From: JAVVHH01 sp963848035
GTDB taxonomy: Bacteria > Pseudomonadota > Alphaproteobacteria > Acetobacterales > Acetobacteraceae
NCBI GenBank assembly: GCA_963848035.1
Contig: CAWKCD010000003.1
Location: forward strand, 1 to 64,000
Direction: 5' to 3'
DNA length: 64,000 nt
The notes under the pieces were generated by a model. That model saw only the letters and a list, made by a program, of their open reading frames with translations. It did not search any database and was not told the DNA's origin. Below, one piece after another: positions 16,926 through 25,577 of the stretch (positions are counted from its first letter, which is position 1; each line of letters starts with the position of its first letter). Made by a program: the position numbers and the translations under genes.

Positions 16926-17467
16926 AGATTCAGCCGCCGCTTCTCATTGGCTTCGCCATTCGCGAACACCACCCGAACATCATAGACGCACTCCCCCGGC
17001 GGCAGGCGTATCACCTTGCTCGCTCCACGCGGCACATTCTCGTCGCCGAGACGATCCTGCCCCCAAGAATCATCATCCGTCACGCTCAAATACAATTCGT
17101 TCACCGGACTCTTGCCCCGGTTGATCAGCACGAACGACGGATCCTCCGCCGGAATCGGCCGCGCCGCCTCCCGATTCGCCGGAAAGCTGAGGTTGTCCAC
17201 CTCGCACGTGTTCAGCCCCCGCCGGTCCTCGTTCCGCCCGTTCGCATACGTCACCCGGATATCGTAGAGGCACTGCCCATCCGCCGGCAGCCGGATCGCC
17301 GCATTCCCGCCCGCCGGGATGTTCGCCGTCAGCCGGTTCTGCCCCCAGTTCGACTGCCCCGACGGCGTCGCGAACACCCGGCTGATCGCACCCCCCGACC
17401 GGTTCACCAGATAGAACGACGGGTTCGCCGCCTCCTGCGCCACCGCAGCGCCCGCCAACCCAGCCAT
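16895..17467 (-). CDS. Exported protein made of two tandem copies of one domain
   Basis: A 190-residue protein of unknown function. After a short Ala-rich signal-like start (MAGLAGAAVAQEA) it contains the same ~80-residue module twice: SFYLVNRSGGAISRVFATP...NWGQNRL...CLYDIRVTYANGR...LNTCEVDNLSFP, then SFVLINRGKSPVNELYLS...SWGQDRL...CVYDVRVVFANGE...LNLCQISNLRVP. Each copy has two cysteines that could pair. Similar repeats occur in hypothetical proteins of Acetobacteraceae, as far as I recall. The signal peptide looks short, so the true start may lie upstream, near the frameshifted transferase gene. Confidence 0.7.
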   Translation of the reverse strand: MAGLAGAAVAQEAANPSFYLVNRSGGAISRVFATPSGQSNWGQNRLTANIPAGGNAAIRLPADGQCLYDIRVTYANGRNEDRRGLNTCEVDNLSFPANREAARPIPAEDPSFVLINRGKSPVNELYLSVTDDDSWGQDRLGDENVPRGASKVIRLPPGECVYDVRVVFANGEANEKRRLNLCQISNLRVP

Positions 17468-17491
17468 CCCGAACCGCCAATATCCAACGCA

Positions 17492-18545
17492 TCACCACCG
17501 CCCCAACCGCGCCCGCCCCGCCAACCACCACACCACCCCCACCCAAACCACCTGCGGCGGCAGCACCAGCAAGACCGCCCAAGGCTTCCCGCCGCCCCGA
17601 CGCCTGCAGGAACAGCCCGCAACACACCGCCCCCCACACCGCGAACCCCCAATGCACCAGCGTCACCGCCACCGGGTCCATCCCCGACCGATGCGCCACC
17701 TGATACAGATGGCTCCGATGCGCCTGCGTCAGCCGGTCCCCCGCCACCAGCCGCCGCGCCAGGGTGAACGCCACGTCGAACAACACCCCGAACAGCAGCA
17801 TCGGCACCAGCAGCGCCGACAGCGGCACCTGCTCGAACCGCCCCGCGATCACCCCCAGCACCGCCAAGACGAAGCCGCAGAACTGGCTCCCCACATCCCC
17901 CATGAAGATCCGCGCCCGGGGGAAGTTGAACGGCAGGAACCCCACCAGCCCCGCCGCCAGCAACAGGCTCGCGAAATACACGAACCACCCGCCCATCTCC
18001 GCCGAAATCCCCGCCAGCGCCGCGCACGCGATCACCGCCACCCCCGCCGCGAGCCCGTTCAGCCCATCGATGAAATTCATCGCATTCGTCGCGAACAGCA
18101 CCCAGAAGATCGTCGCCGGCGCCGCCAGCAGCCCGAGCGGCACATCCCCCCAGACCGGCACGTGCACGACGTCGACCACGATCCCGCTCGCCACCGCGAT
18201 CCCCGCCGCCAGGATCTGCGCCCCCAGCTTCACCGTGAACGGCCAATCCCGCACGTCGTCGAAGAATGCCACCACCGCGATCGCCAGCGACGCGAAGATC
18301 ACCCCCAGGAAATACGGCTCCGCGATCCGCGCGAACCCGGCGAACAGATACAGGCACCCCGTCCCCACCAGGAACGCCGCCACCACCCCCACGCCGCCCC
18401 CCTTCGGGACCGGCCGCGTATGCACCTTCCGGTCGTCCGGCGTGTCCATCACCCCGGCCCCGATCATGAACCGCACCACCGCCGCCGACAGCAGCGCCAA
18501 CCCGCCCGCGAACGCCAGATGCTTGAGCAGCGCAACGCCCGTCAC
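17492..18545 (-). CDS. WecA/MraY-like glycosyl-1-phosphate transferase, frameshifted near the end
   Basis: A polytopic glycosyltransferase-4-family protein that loads a sugar-1-phosphate onto undecaprenyl phosphate at the inner membrane. Motifs: DTPDDRKVHTRPVPKGGG, FFDDVRDWP (Asp pair), NAMNFIDGLNGLAAG, and RIFMGDVGSQFCGF. The last ~25 residues (LLVLPPQVVWVGVVWW) are in another frame; deleting one C from the CCC run at 17578-17580 restores a normal end at 17492. GTG start at 18545. Divergent from the CapD-like gene, consistent with a joint role in a surface polysaccharide. Confidence 0.78.
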
Positions 18546-18562
18546 AGCCCGCCCCTGAAGCC

Positions 18563-18578
18563 CCCGCCCGCGGGCGGG
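18563..18578. promoter_or_regulatory. Perfect 16-bp GC palindrome between divergent sugar genes
   Basis: CCCGCCCGCGGGCGGG lies in the 181-bp region between the divergent transferase and CapD-like genes. It could be an operator or only a product of GC bias. Confidence 0.3.
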
Positions 18579-18726
18579 ACAGGGTTCGGTGAGGGGGGAA
18601 CCACGAGCCGACTCCCGCCAAAACGAGAGGGCGACGGTCGCGCCAATGGCGCCATGGCTGGCGTGCGGAGGCGCATTCTCAAACAGTCTCGCGCTGACTC
18701 GGAGGCCGGCCTATAGGGTCCAACCA

Positions 18727-20673
18727 ATGGTTCTGCAACGGCCCACTCCCCGCGCGATCACACCGCGCGCACTCAACCGCATCCTCCTCAACGTCGCCCT
18801 CGACGGCGCGCTGGCCGCGGTCGCCACCGTCGTCGCCCGCTATCTCGCCGACCCCAATTCCGGCCTGATCCATCCCCTCTGGTTCATCGCCGGCGGCGCC
18901 ATCACCCTCCTCGTCGCCGGCCTCCCGTTCCGCATGCCCCAGCAATACTGGCGCTTCGCCGGCATCGAGGACCTCCTCGCCGTCGTCGGCGGCTCCATCA
19001 TCTCCGCCGGCCTCTTCGCAGCCCTCCTCCTCGCCTCCGGCTTCCCCATCCCGACCCAGACCTTCCCGGTCATCCACGCGCTCACCCTGATCGTCGCCCT
19101 CGGCACCCCGCGCGTGATCTACCGCCTCCGCCGCGGCCGCGCCCGCTCCAGCGCCGAGGCCCAATCCATCCTCCTCGCCGGCGCCGGCGAGAACGCCGAC
19201 GTCTTCCTCCGCGCGCTCGACACCCGCGACGGCCAGGCCTTCCGCGTCCTCGGCCTGCTCGGCATCTCGGACGCCGGCGTCGGCCGCCGCATCCACGGCC
19301 GCCCCATCCTCGGCGCCATCGACCAGGCCGCCGCCATCCTCGCCCGCCTCCGCGCCGAGGGCAGGCCCGCCACCGCCATCGTCGTCACCGAAGCCACCCT
19401 CGACGGCTCCCGCCTGGCCGATCTCGTCGCCCAAGCCGAAGCCGAGGGCGTCGCCGTCCGCCGCATGCCGCCGCCCACGCGCCTGGCCCCCGGCCTCGCC
19501 GAACCCGCCGAGAACGTCCGCCTCCAGCCCGTCGCCATCGAGGATTTGCTCAACCGCCCGCAAGTCCCGCTCGACCGTGACGGCATGGCCCGCCTCGTCC
19601 ACGGCCGCCGGGTCCTCGTCACCGGCGCCGGCGGCACCATCGGCGCCGAACTCGCCCGCCAGGTCGCCGCCCTCGACCCCGCCAGCCTCGTCCTGCTCGA
19701 CAACGGCGAATACGCCCTCTGGCAGATCGACACCGAACTCTCCGAAACCCACCCCGCCCTGAACAAGCGGATCTGCCTCGCCGACGTCCGCGACGAAACC
19801 CGCATCTCCGCCGTCTTCGAGGACTTCCGCCCCGAACTCGTCTTCCACGCCGCCGCCCTCAAACACGTCCCCATGGTCGAGGCCAACCCGCTCGAAGGCC
19901 TCATGACCAACGCCGTCGGCACCCGCATCGTCGCCGACGCCGCCCGCGCCTCCGGTGCCCTCCAGATGGTCTTCATCTCCACCGACAAGGCCGTGAACCC
20001 CAGCTCCATCATGGGCGCCAGCAAGCGCCTCGCCGAGATGTACGTCCAAGCCCTCGACCTCGCCGCAGCGCGGGGAGGGGGGATGCGCTGCGTCACCGTC
20101 CGCTTCGGCAACGTCCTCGGCAGCACCGGCTCCGTCGTCCCCCTCTTCCGCCGCCAGCTCGAGCGCGGCGGCCCGCTCACCGTCACCCACCCCGACATGC
20201 AGCGCTATTTCATGACCGTCCGCGAAGCCGTCGGCCTCGTCCTGCAAGCCAGCGTCGTCGGCCACGAAACCGACCTCGGCAAAGGCGGCATCTTCGTCCT
20301 CGACATGGGCAAACCCGTCCGCATCGTCGACCTCGCCCGCCAGATGATCCGCCTCGCCGGCCTGCGCATCGCGGAAGGGCAGGGGACCCCACCCGGCTCG
20401 ATCGCCATCAACTTCACCGGCCTGCGCCCCGGCGAGAAACTCTTCGAAGAACTCTTCCACGGCGCCGAACCGCCATCCCCCACCGGCTACCCCGGCCTCT
20501 TCATGGCCACCCCCCGCACCGCCGACCCGGCCATCGTCGGCCGCGCCCTCGACGAGATCGCCGCCGCCTGCCAGACCAGCCACCAGGCCGCCGCCCTCGG
20601 CCTGCTCGGCCACATGGTCCCCGAATACGAAACCGACCGAACCCCGAAATCGGTAGCCGGAGAAGCCCGTTGA
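18727..20673 (+). CDS. Membrane NDP-sugar epimerase/dehydratase (CapD/WbpM-like)
   Basis: A 648-residue polysaccharide-biosynthesis protein, typically a UDP-GlcNAc C4,6-dehydratase or C4-epimerase. The N-terminal part has about four membrane segments (ALAAVATVVARYLA, PLWFIAGGAITLLVAGL, SIISAGLFAALLLAS), then a CoA-binding-like domain (ILLAGAGENADVF), then the catalytic SDR domain with VTGAGGTIGAELARQ, AALKHVPMVEANP, FISTDKAVNPSSIMGASKRLAE (the Tyr of the usual YxxxK is Met, as in this family) and RFGNVLGSTGSVVPLF. ATG 18727 begins the conserved sequence. It overlaps the aminotransferase start by 4 bp. Confidence 0.9.
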   Translation: MVLQRPTPRAITPRALNRILLNVALDGALAAVATVVARYLADPNSGLIHPLWFIAGGAITLLVAGLPFRMPQQYWRFAGIEDLLAVVGGSIISAGLFAALLLASGFPIPTQTFPVIHALTLIVALGTPRVIYRLRRGRARSSAEAQSILLAGAGENADVFLRALDTRDGQAFRVLGLLGISDAGVGRRIHGRPILGAIDQAAAILARLRAEGRPATAIVVTEATLDGSRLADLVAQAEAEGVAVRRMPPPTRLAPGLAEPAENVRLQPVAIEDLLNRPQVPLDRDGMARLVHGRRVLVTGAGGTIGAELARQVAALDPASLVLLDNGEYALWQIDTELSETHPALNKRICLADVRDETRISAVFEDFRPELVFHAAALKHVPMVEANPLEGLMTNAVGTRIVADAARASGALQMVFISTDKAVNPSSIMGASKRLAEMYVQALDLAAARGGGMRCVTVRFGNVLGSTGSVVPLFRRQLERGGPLTVTHPDMQRYFMTVREAVGLVLQASVVGHETDLGKGGIFVLDMGKPVRIVDLARQMIRLAGLRIAEGQGTPPGSIAINFTGLRPGEKLFEELFHGAEPPSPTGYPGLFMATPRTADPAIVGRALDEIAAACQTSHQAAALGLLGHMVPEYETDRTPKSVAGEAR

Positions 20674-21800
20674 CCCCGCTCCCCTTCCTCGACCTCAAGG
20701 CCCAGCAGGCCCGCATCGCCGACCGCCTCCGCCCCCGCCTCGACGCCGTCCTCGCCCACGGCCAATTCATCCTCGGCCCGGAAGTCGCAGAACTCGAGCA
20801 GCGCCTCGCCGCCTATTGCGGCGCCAAACACTGCATCGGCGTCAGCTCCGGCACCGACGCCCTCCAGATCGCCATGATGGCCGAACACATCGGACCCGGC
20901 GACGCCGTCTTCCTCCCCGCCTTCACCTACACCGCCACCGCCGAAGTCCCCCTCCTCCTCGGCGCCACCCCCGTCTTCGTCGACGTCGATCCCGACACCT
21001 TCCAGATCGACCCCGACCACCTCGAGCGCCGCATCGCCGACATCCGCGCCGCCGGCAAGCTCACCCCCCGCGCCCTCATCGGCGTCGACCTCTTCGGCCA
21101 ACCCGCCGACTGGCCCGCCCTCAACGCCATCGCCGCCCGCGAAAACCTCTTCACCCTGGACGACCTCGCCCAAAGCTTCGGCGCCAGCCTCCACGGCGCC
21201 AAGCTCGGCACCCAGGCGCAGGCCACCGCCACCAGCTTCTTCCCCAGCAAGCCCCTCGGCGCCTATGGCGACGGCGGCGCGCTTTTCACCGACGACGATG
21301 CCCGCGCCGCCCTCTACCGCAGCCTGCGCACCCACGGCGAAGGCACCACCCGCTACGAAGTCCTCCGCATCGGCATGAACGGCCGCCTCGACACCATGCA
21401 GGCCGCCATCCTCCTCGCCAAACTCGAAGTCTTCGACGAAGAACTCGCCCGCCGCGAAGCCATCGCCCAGATCTACGACCGCCGTCTCGGCAACGCGGTC
21501 AAAACCCCCGCCCGCGTCCCCGGCAGCACCAGCGCCTGGGCCATCTACGCCATCCTCCTCAAGGACTCCGCCCAGCGCGACGCCCTCCAGTCCAGCCTGA
21601 AATCCGACGGCGTCCCGTCAGCCATCTACTACCCCCGCCCGCTGCACAAACAGCCCGCCTACCAAGCCGCCCATGACGGCGCCGCGCTCCCCGTCGCCGA
21701 AGACCTCGCCACCCGCATCATGGCGCTCCCCATCCACCCCGACCTCTCCGACGCCGACGCCGAACGCGTCTGCACCGCCGTCACCCGCGCCCTGAGCTGA
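20670..21800 (+). CDS. DegT/DnrJ/EryC1/StrS-family sugar aminotransferase
   Basis: A 376-residue PLP enzyme that aminates keto-sugars made by dehydratases such as its neighbour. Visible: FLDLKAQQARI start, GVSSGTDALQIAMMA, LPAFTYTATAEVPLLLGATPVFVDVD, TLDDLAQSFGASL and SFFPSKPLGAYGDGGA with the PLP-binding Lys. RIGMNGRLDTMQAAILLAKL completes the site. The start is TTG within the TTGA overlap with the upstream stop, so translation is coupled. The pair probably makes an amino-sugar for a surface glycan. Confidence 0.92.
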   Translation: MTPLPFLDLKAQQARIADRLRPRLDAVLAHGQFILGPEVAELEQRLAAYCGAKHCIGVSSGTDALQIAMMAEHIGPGDAVFLPAFTYTATAEVPLLLGATPVFVDVDPDTFQIDPDHLERRIADIRAAGKLTPRALIGVDLFGQPADWPALNAIAARENLFTLDDLAQSFGASLHGAKLGTQAQATATSFFPSKPLGAYGDGGALFTDDDARAALYRSLRTHGEGTTRYEVLRIGMNGRLDTMQAAILLAKLEVFDEELARREAIAQIYDRRLGNAVKTPARVPGSTSAWAIYAILLKDSAQRDALQSSLKSDGVPSAIYYPRPLHKQPAYQAAHDGAALPVAEDLATRIMALPIHPDLSDADAERVCTAVTRALS

Positions 21801-21837
21801 TCCGGCAACCCGCCCGTCCGCCACGCGTTCTCGTTGC

Positions 21838-22020
21838 ATGACCGAGCCGCGCCAACCCAAAGACCCGCCCCAATCCGCCGACCAGGCCGGCGGCCAGACC
21901 CCGCCCGACCCGGCCCACGCTCCCCGCGGCGTGCCGCACGACGCCGACGCCGCCGAACCCAAGGGCACCCCGCATTCCGATCGCCACGACACCGAGACCG
22001 CCGGGAACAAGCCCGCGTGA
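21838..22020 (+). CDS. Small hydrophilic protein of unknown function
   Basis: A 60-residue frame rich in Pro, Asp, Glu and His, with no hydrophobic segment and probably disordered. There is no clear ribosome binding site, and I do not recognise it. It starts 37 bp after the aminotransferase. The composition differs from the shadow frames here, which favours a real gene, but weakly. Confidence 0.4.
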   Translation: MTEPRQPKDPPQSADQAGGQTPPDPAHAPRGVPHDADAAEPKGTPHSDRHDTETAGNKPA

Positions 22021-22104
22021 GTCCAAGTCAATCTGTCCAAGAAATGGATTGACGTAAACCGCAACGACTGAATACTCGATACTCCGTTTTTCGGAGTTCG
22101 AGAG

Positions 22105-22734
22105 ATGCCCAAACCCCTCCTCGCCGCAGCCCTGGCGATGGCGATCGCCGCCCCGTCCCATGCCGCCGTCGTCGACCTACCCTTCAGCGGCTCCGGCATC
22201 AGCGGCGCCGTCCACCTCACCTACGGCCCGGCCACCGACGCCAAATACCCCAACGCTGACATCGTCACCGCCATCTCCGGCACCTTCTCCGACGCCAAGA
22301 TCGGCATCCTGAACACCCCCATCCTCGGCCTCGTCCCCGTCAACTTCGCCACCCCCGAGCCCACCAACCTGCTCGCGCCCGCCAATTTCAGCACCTTCCC
22401 GGTGGCCGCCGGCCTCCCCGCCGACAACAACGGCAAGATCTCCTACGACAACCTCTATTGGCCCGGCGGCTCCCCGCCCACCGCGTCCGACTACCCCTTC
22501 GGCGGCGGCGTCCTCGACATCTACGGCCTCGCCTTCAGCATCGGCGGCGGCAAGATCGTCAACCTCTGGAGCGACGGCGACACCGGCGCCGGCCCCGCTT
22601 ACGGCATCGCCGTCGCCACCTCTTCCCTCTCGCTCGACTACGCCTTCCAGGGCATCAGCGTCCCCGAACCCGCATCCGCCGCCCTGCTCGGCGCGGCCCT
22701 CTTCGCCCTCGGCGCCACCCGCCGCCGCGCCTGA
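22105..22734 (+). CDS. PEP-CTERM sorting domain protein
   Basis: A 209-residue exported protein. It has a signal peptide (LLAAALAMAIAAPSHAA) and a C-terminal PEP-CTERM sorting signal: VPEPASAALLGAALFALGA followed by RRR. Such signals are cut by an exosortase, which is not in this window. The body is Gly/Thr/Asn-rich beta-type sequence without a recognised domain. A second PEP-CTERM gene is at 54400. The upstream 84 bp hold AT-richer promoter-like DNA. Confidence 0.88.
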   Translation: MPKPLLAAALAMAIAAPSHAAVVDLPFSGSGISGAVHLTYGPATDAKYPNADIVTAISGTFSDAKIGILNTPILGLVPVNFATPEPTNLLAPANFSTFPVAAGLPADNNGKISYDNLYWPGGSPPTASDYPFGGGVLDIYGLAFSIGGGKIVNLWSDGDTGAGPAYGIAVATSSLSLDYAFQGISVPEPASAALLGAALFALGATRRRA

Positions 22735-22795
22735 ACCCGGCGCTTTATCGGCCCGGGGCGTCGTGCCATTCTGACCCAAAATCGGGAGGAGCCGC

Positions 22796-23500
22796 ATGAC
22801 GCCCCAAACCGCACGCTTCCGCGAAGCCTACCGCGCCCAGATCGCGCCGCTCTATCACGGCCTCGCCCACGTCGCCCTCATCTACGCCATCGGCGCCGCC
22901 GCCATCTGGTACGCCGCCGTCCATGTCCACGCCACGCGCTGGACCGACTGGCTCATCGTCCCCATCACCTTCCTCTTCGCCAACGTCTTCGAATGGTTCC
23001 TCCACAAGGAGGTCATGCACCGCCCCCGCCGCGGGCTGATGGGCATCTACAAACGCCACACCCTCGCCCACCACCAGTTCTTCACCGTCGACGACCCCCA
23101 TCACGACACCACTCGCGACTTCCGCATCGTCTTCTTTCCGCCCTACGCCCTGATCGCCTTCCTCGTCATGGCCTCGGCCTTCGCCGCCATCGTGTCGCAG
23201 CTCTGGTCGGCCAACGCCGCCTGGCTCCTCGTCGCCACCGCCGGCGCCATGTATCTCAACTACGAGTTCTTCCACTGGTGCTGCCACGAGAAAGACGACC
23301 GCCTCATCCGCCATCTCCCCTTCGTCAACACCATCCGCCGCCACCACATCGCCCATCACGACACGTCCATCATGATGACCCGCAACATGAACCTGACCTA
23401 CCCGATCGCCGACTGGCTGTTCGGCACCAGCGATCTCGACCGCGGCCTCCTCGGCCACGTCTTCAACGGCTACGACACCACCCACAAGAAATGCCCATAA
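22796..23500 (+). CDS. Fatty acid hydroxylase/sterol desaturase superfamily membrane protein
   Basis: A 234-residue integral membrane di-iron protein. Membrane segments include LAHVALIYAIGAAAIWYAA, WLIVPITFLFANVF and LLVATAGAMYLNYEFF. The histidine boxes are HKEVMH, HTLAHHQFF and HHIAHH, the usual iron ligands of the superfamily. The substrate is probably a lipid; carotenoid or fatty acid hydroxylation cannot be separated by sequence. A strong GGGAGGAG site precedes the ATG. It overlaps the next gene by 10 bp. Confidence 0.85.
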   Translation: MTPQTARFREAYRAQIAPLYHGLAHVALIYAIGAAAIWYAAVHVHATRWTDWLIVPITFLFANVFEWFLHKEVMHRPRRGLMGIYKRHTLAHHQFFTVDDPHHDTTRDFRIVFFPPYALIAFLVMASAFAAIVSQLWSANAAWLLVATAGAMYLNYEFFHWCCHEKDDRLIRHLPFVNTIRRHHIAHHDTSIMMTRNMNLTYPIADWLFGTSDLDRGLLGHVFNGYDTTHKKCP

Positions 23501-23715
23501 CCAGCAAGGACCTCGGCAAGGACCTCGCCAACCGCCCCCGGACCCGCAACATCGCCTCCCTCGTCGGCGGCTGGGTCATCGCCGCCGGCTGCTTCGTCCT
23601 CATGATCCTGGTCGCCGCCCAACTAACCGGCGGCCCGCCCGCCTGGCCGCTCATCGCCCTGGCGCTCGCCCTCTCCGCCGGCATCGGCCTGTGGATCCGC
23701 CTAGCCGACCTCTAA
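23491..23715 (+). CDS. Small membrane protein, two predicted membrane helices
   Basis: A 74-residue frame that starts inside the end of the hydroxylase gene. After a basic N-terminus it has two hydrophobic helices (IASLVGGWVIAAGCFVLMIL and AWPLIALALALSAGIGLWI). Unknown function; the overlap suggests coexpression with the hydroxylase. Confidence 0.55.
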   Translation: MPITSKDLGKDLANRPRTRNIASLVGGWVIAAGCFVLMILVAAQLTGGPPAWPLIALALALSAGIGLWIRLADL

Positions 23716-23722
23716 CCCTCCT

Positions 23723-23750
23723 CGTCATTGCGAGGATTGAAGCAACGCGC
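23723..23750. repeat. R2 repeat, partial copy
   Basis: CGTCATTGCGAGGATTGAAG is the left part of the R2 family. It sits between convergent gene ends. Confidence 0.6.
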
Positions 23751-23751
23751 C

Positions 23752-24084
23752 CTAATCGACGATGAACAACCGGGCCCCCACCGACGTCGAAGACCGATGC
23801 GCCGCATCCCCGAAATCCGACACCTGGTAGCTCATCCCCGGCACCAGCCGGAACCGCCGCCCGTCCCGCAACTCAGTCTCCAACTCCCCCTCGAGCACCA
23901 GCAGCACATGCCCGCGGTCGCACCAATGATCCGCCAGATACCCGGCGCTGTACTCGACCATCCGCACCCGCAGATCCCCGATCTCCAACGTCCGCCAGAT
24001 CGCCTCACCCGTCTCCCCCGGATGCACCGTCGGCGCGATCGCGCTCCAATCCGTCGTCGTGAAGGGCAGGGCAGGGATCTTCAT
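23752..24084 (-). CDS. DHCW-motif cupin protein
   Basis: A 110-residue single-domain cupin. The signature segment DHWCDRGHVLLVLEGELE resembles the 'DHCW motif cupin fold' family, with candidate metal ligands His and Glu; the C-terminal strand VGARLFIVD closes the barrel. No enzymatic role is known for the family. Convergent to the membrane protein gene, with an R2 fragment between them. Confidence 0.82.
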   Translation of the reverse strand: MKIPALPFTTTDWSAIAPTVHPGETGEAIWRTLEIGDLRVRMVEYSAGYLADHWCDRGHVLLVLEGELETELRDGRRFRLVPGMSYQVSDFGDAAHRSSTSVGARLFIVD

Positions 24085-24099
24085 CCCGCGACCCTACGC

Positions 24100-24143
24100 C
24101 CGCCATCGCCAGACGCGAAGCGGCGCGGCAATCCAGGGCGGCA
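24100..24143. repeat. R2 repeat, copy 3
   Basis: Reads GACGCGAAGCGGCGCGGCAA then TCCAGGGCGG. The end GGCGGCA also pairs with TGCCGC about 15 bp on, giving a small hairpin just before the LprI-like gene. Confidence 0.6.
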
Positions 24144-24182
24144 AGATGCTAAGCTGCCGCGGTAACACCCGGGAACCCACCG

Positions 24183-24581
24183 ATGTGCCGGCCGACCGCC
24201 CTCCTCGCTTTCCTGCTCGCCCTCCCGCCCGCCGCCCGAGCCGCCACCGATCCCATCGACGCCGCCATGCAGTCCTGCCTCGACACCAAGGTCTCCACCC
24301 TCGAGATGACCGGCTGCATCCAGACCGCCGACCGCAAATGGGACGACCGCCTCAACCGCGTCTACGGCCGCCTCATGAAATCCCTCGACCCGGCCTCCCG
24401 CGCCCAACTCGTCACCGCCCAACGCGCCTGGCTCGACTACCGCACCAAGGACATCGCCTTCGTCGGCGGCCCCTGGCGCCAATCCACCGGCACCCTCGCC
24501 CAGATCACCATCGCCTCCGCCCGCCTCGAGGAACTCCGCGCCCGCGTCCTTACCCTCGAAACCTACGAAACCGGCGACTGA
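24183..24581 (+). CDS. LprI/DUF1311-family secreted protein
   Basis: A 132-residue exported protein with a signal peptide (LLAFLLALPPAARAA) and the DUF1311 domain: AMQSCLDTK...TGCIQTADRKWDDRLNRVYGRLMKSL...AQRAWLDYR, including the two family cysteines. Some members (LprI) inhibit lysozyme, but most are uncharacterised. The gene directly precedes a broken hydrolase reading frame. Confidence 0.85.
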   Translation: MCRPTALLAFLLALPPAARAATDPIDAAMQSCLDTKVSTLEMTGCIQTADRKWDDRLNRVYGRLMKSLDPASRAQLVTAQRAWLDYRTKDIAFVGGPWRQSTGTLAQITIASARLEELRARVLTLETYETGD

Positions 24582-24607
24582 CCGCCGCCCGCCTGCGCCG
24601 CCTCGCA

Positions 24608-25038
24608 TTGCTGGCCGGCATCCTCTCGACCGCCGCTCCCGCTCCACCCGCCCACGCCGCGCCCGCCCGGCAGGCCATCGCCGACTTGCTGGCCGGCGCC
24701 GAGCGCAACGGCAACGAGGGCGCCTTCGTCGCCGTCGAATGCCGTGACCGGCCCCACTGGCGTGAACCGCCGCCGCCGGGCGTCAAACTGCCCCGCGGCA
24801 TCCCGACGCCAACGCTCGTCCTGGCCGGCCAATTCGACCCCAACATCGGCCCGGAGCAGAGCCGCCGCGTCGCCGCCCAGATCGGACCCCGGACCCGTTG
24901 GATCCTTTTCCCCGGCCTCGGCCACAACGTCCGGCATTTCAGCCCCACGCCCAAACCCTCGTGGCCGCCTTCATCGACGACCCGGCACGCGAACCCGACG
25001 CCGCCTGCGCGCGCGAACCCTACTGGCCCGCCCGATAG
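24608..25038 (+). pseudogene. Remnant of a secreted alpha/beta hydrolase
   Basis: A signal-like start (LLAGILSTAAPAPPAHAA) runs straight into the C-terminal part of a TAP-like alpha/beta hydrolase: TPTLVLAGQFDPNIGPE (catalytic-Asp strand) and LFPGLGHNV (catalytic His). The central part with the nucleophile elbow is missing, so an internal deletion is likely. The frame also shifts near 24950: FIDDPAREPDAACAREPYW follows only after restoring one lost base. The end overlaps the convergent cytochrome gene by 19 bp. Confidence 0.6.
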
Positions 25039-25577
25039 GCCGGAACGAACCCCTCGCGGTTCGGCATCGCCACCTTCGGCAAACTCGCCGCATCCAGCAT
25101 CTGATCCGCCTTCACGATCCCATTCAGGAACAGCACATACGCCGTCACCGCATAAACCTCGTCCGCGCTCAGCGACTCCGGCGCATTGAACGGCATCGCC
25201 CGATGGATGTAGTCGTACAGCGTCGTCGCATACGGCCAATAACTCCCCACCGTCTGCACCGCATTCGCCGTCGCCAGCGTCCCCGCGCCCCCCGTCAGCC
25301 GCAGCGTCGGCGAGATCGGATGCTCGCCCTTCTCCCCGTGGCACGACGCGCACCGCTCCGCGAACAGCGCCTCACCCTGCTGCACCGTCCCGCTCCCCGC
25401 CGGCAGCCCCGCCCCATCCGCCCGCGCCTCGATGTCGAACGGCCGCACCGCCTCCGCCGTCAACGGCGTCCCCAGCCCGATCGGCGGCTTCTCCCCCGCC
25501 GCCCCCAACAGCACCGACGCCGCCAGCAGCGACGCCGCCAGCACCGCCCCCCTATACCGCAAGCGCGAAACTCCCAT
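25020..25577 (-). CDS. Monoheme cytochrome c, partner of the sulfite dehydrogenase
   Basis: A ~185-residue periplasmic c-type cytochrome: signal peptide (GAVLAASLLAASVLLGAAG), then ALFAERCASCHGEKGEHPISP with one CxxCH heme site and a distal Met-containing segment (YIHRAMPFNAPESLSADEVYAVTAYVL). It resembles one domain of SoxD/SorB-type electron acceptors. Its start overlaps the end of the soxC-like gene by ~26 bp, so the two are coexpressed and it probably accepts the enzyme's electrons. ATG 25577 is chosen; ATG 25580 is equally possible. Confidence 0.85.
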   Translation of the reverse strand: MGVSRLRYRGAVLAASLLAASVLLGAAGEKPPIGLGTPLTAEAVRPFDIEARADGAGLPAGSGTVQQGEALFAERCASCHGEKGEHPISPTLRLTGGAGTLATANAVQTVGSYWPYATTLYDYIHRAMPFNAPESLSADEVYAVTAYVLFLNGIVKADQMLDAASLPKVAMPNREGFVPAYRAGQ

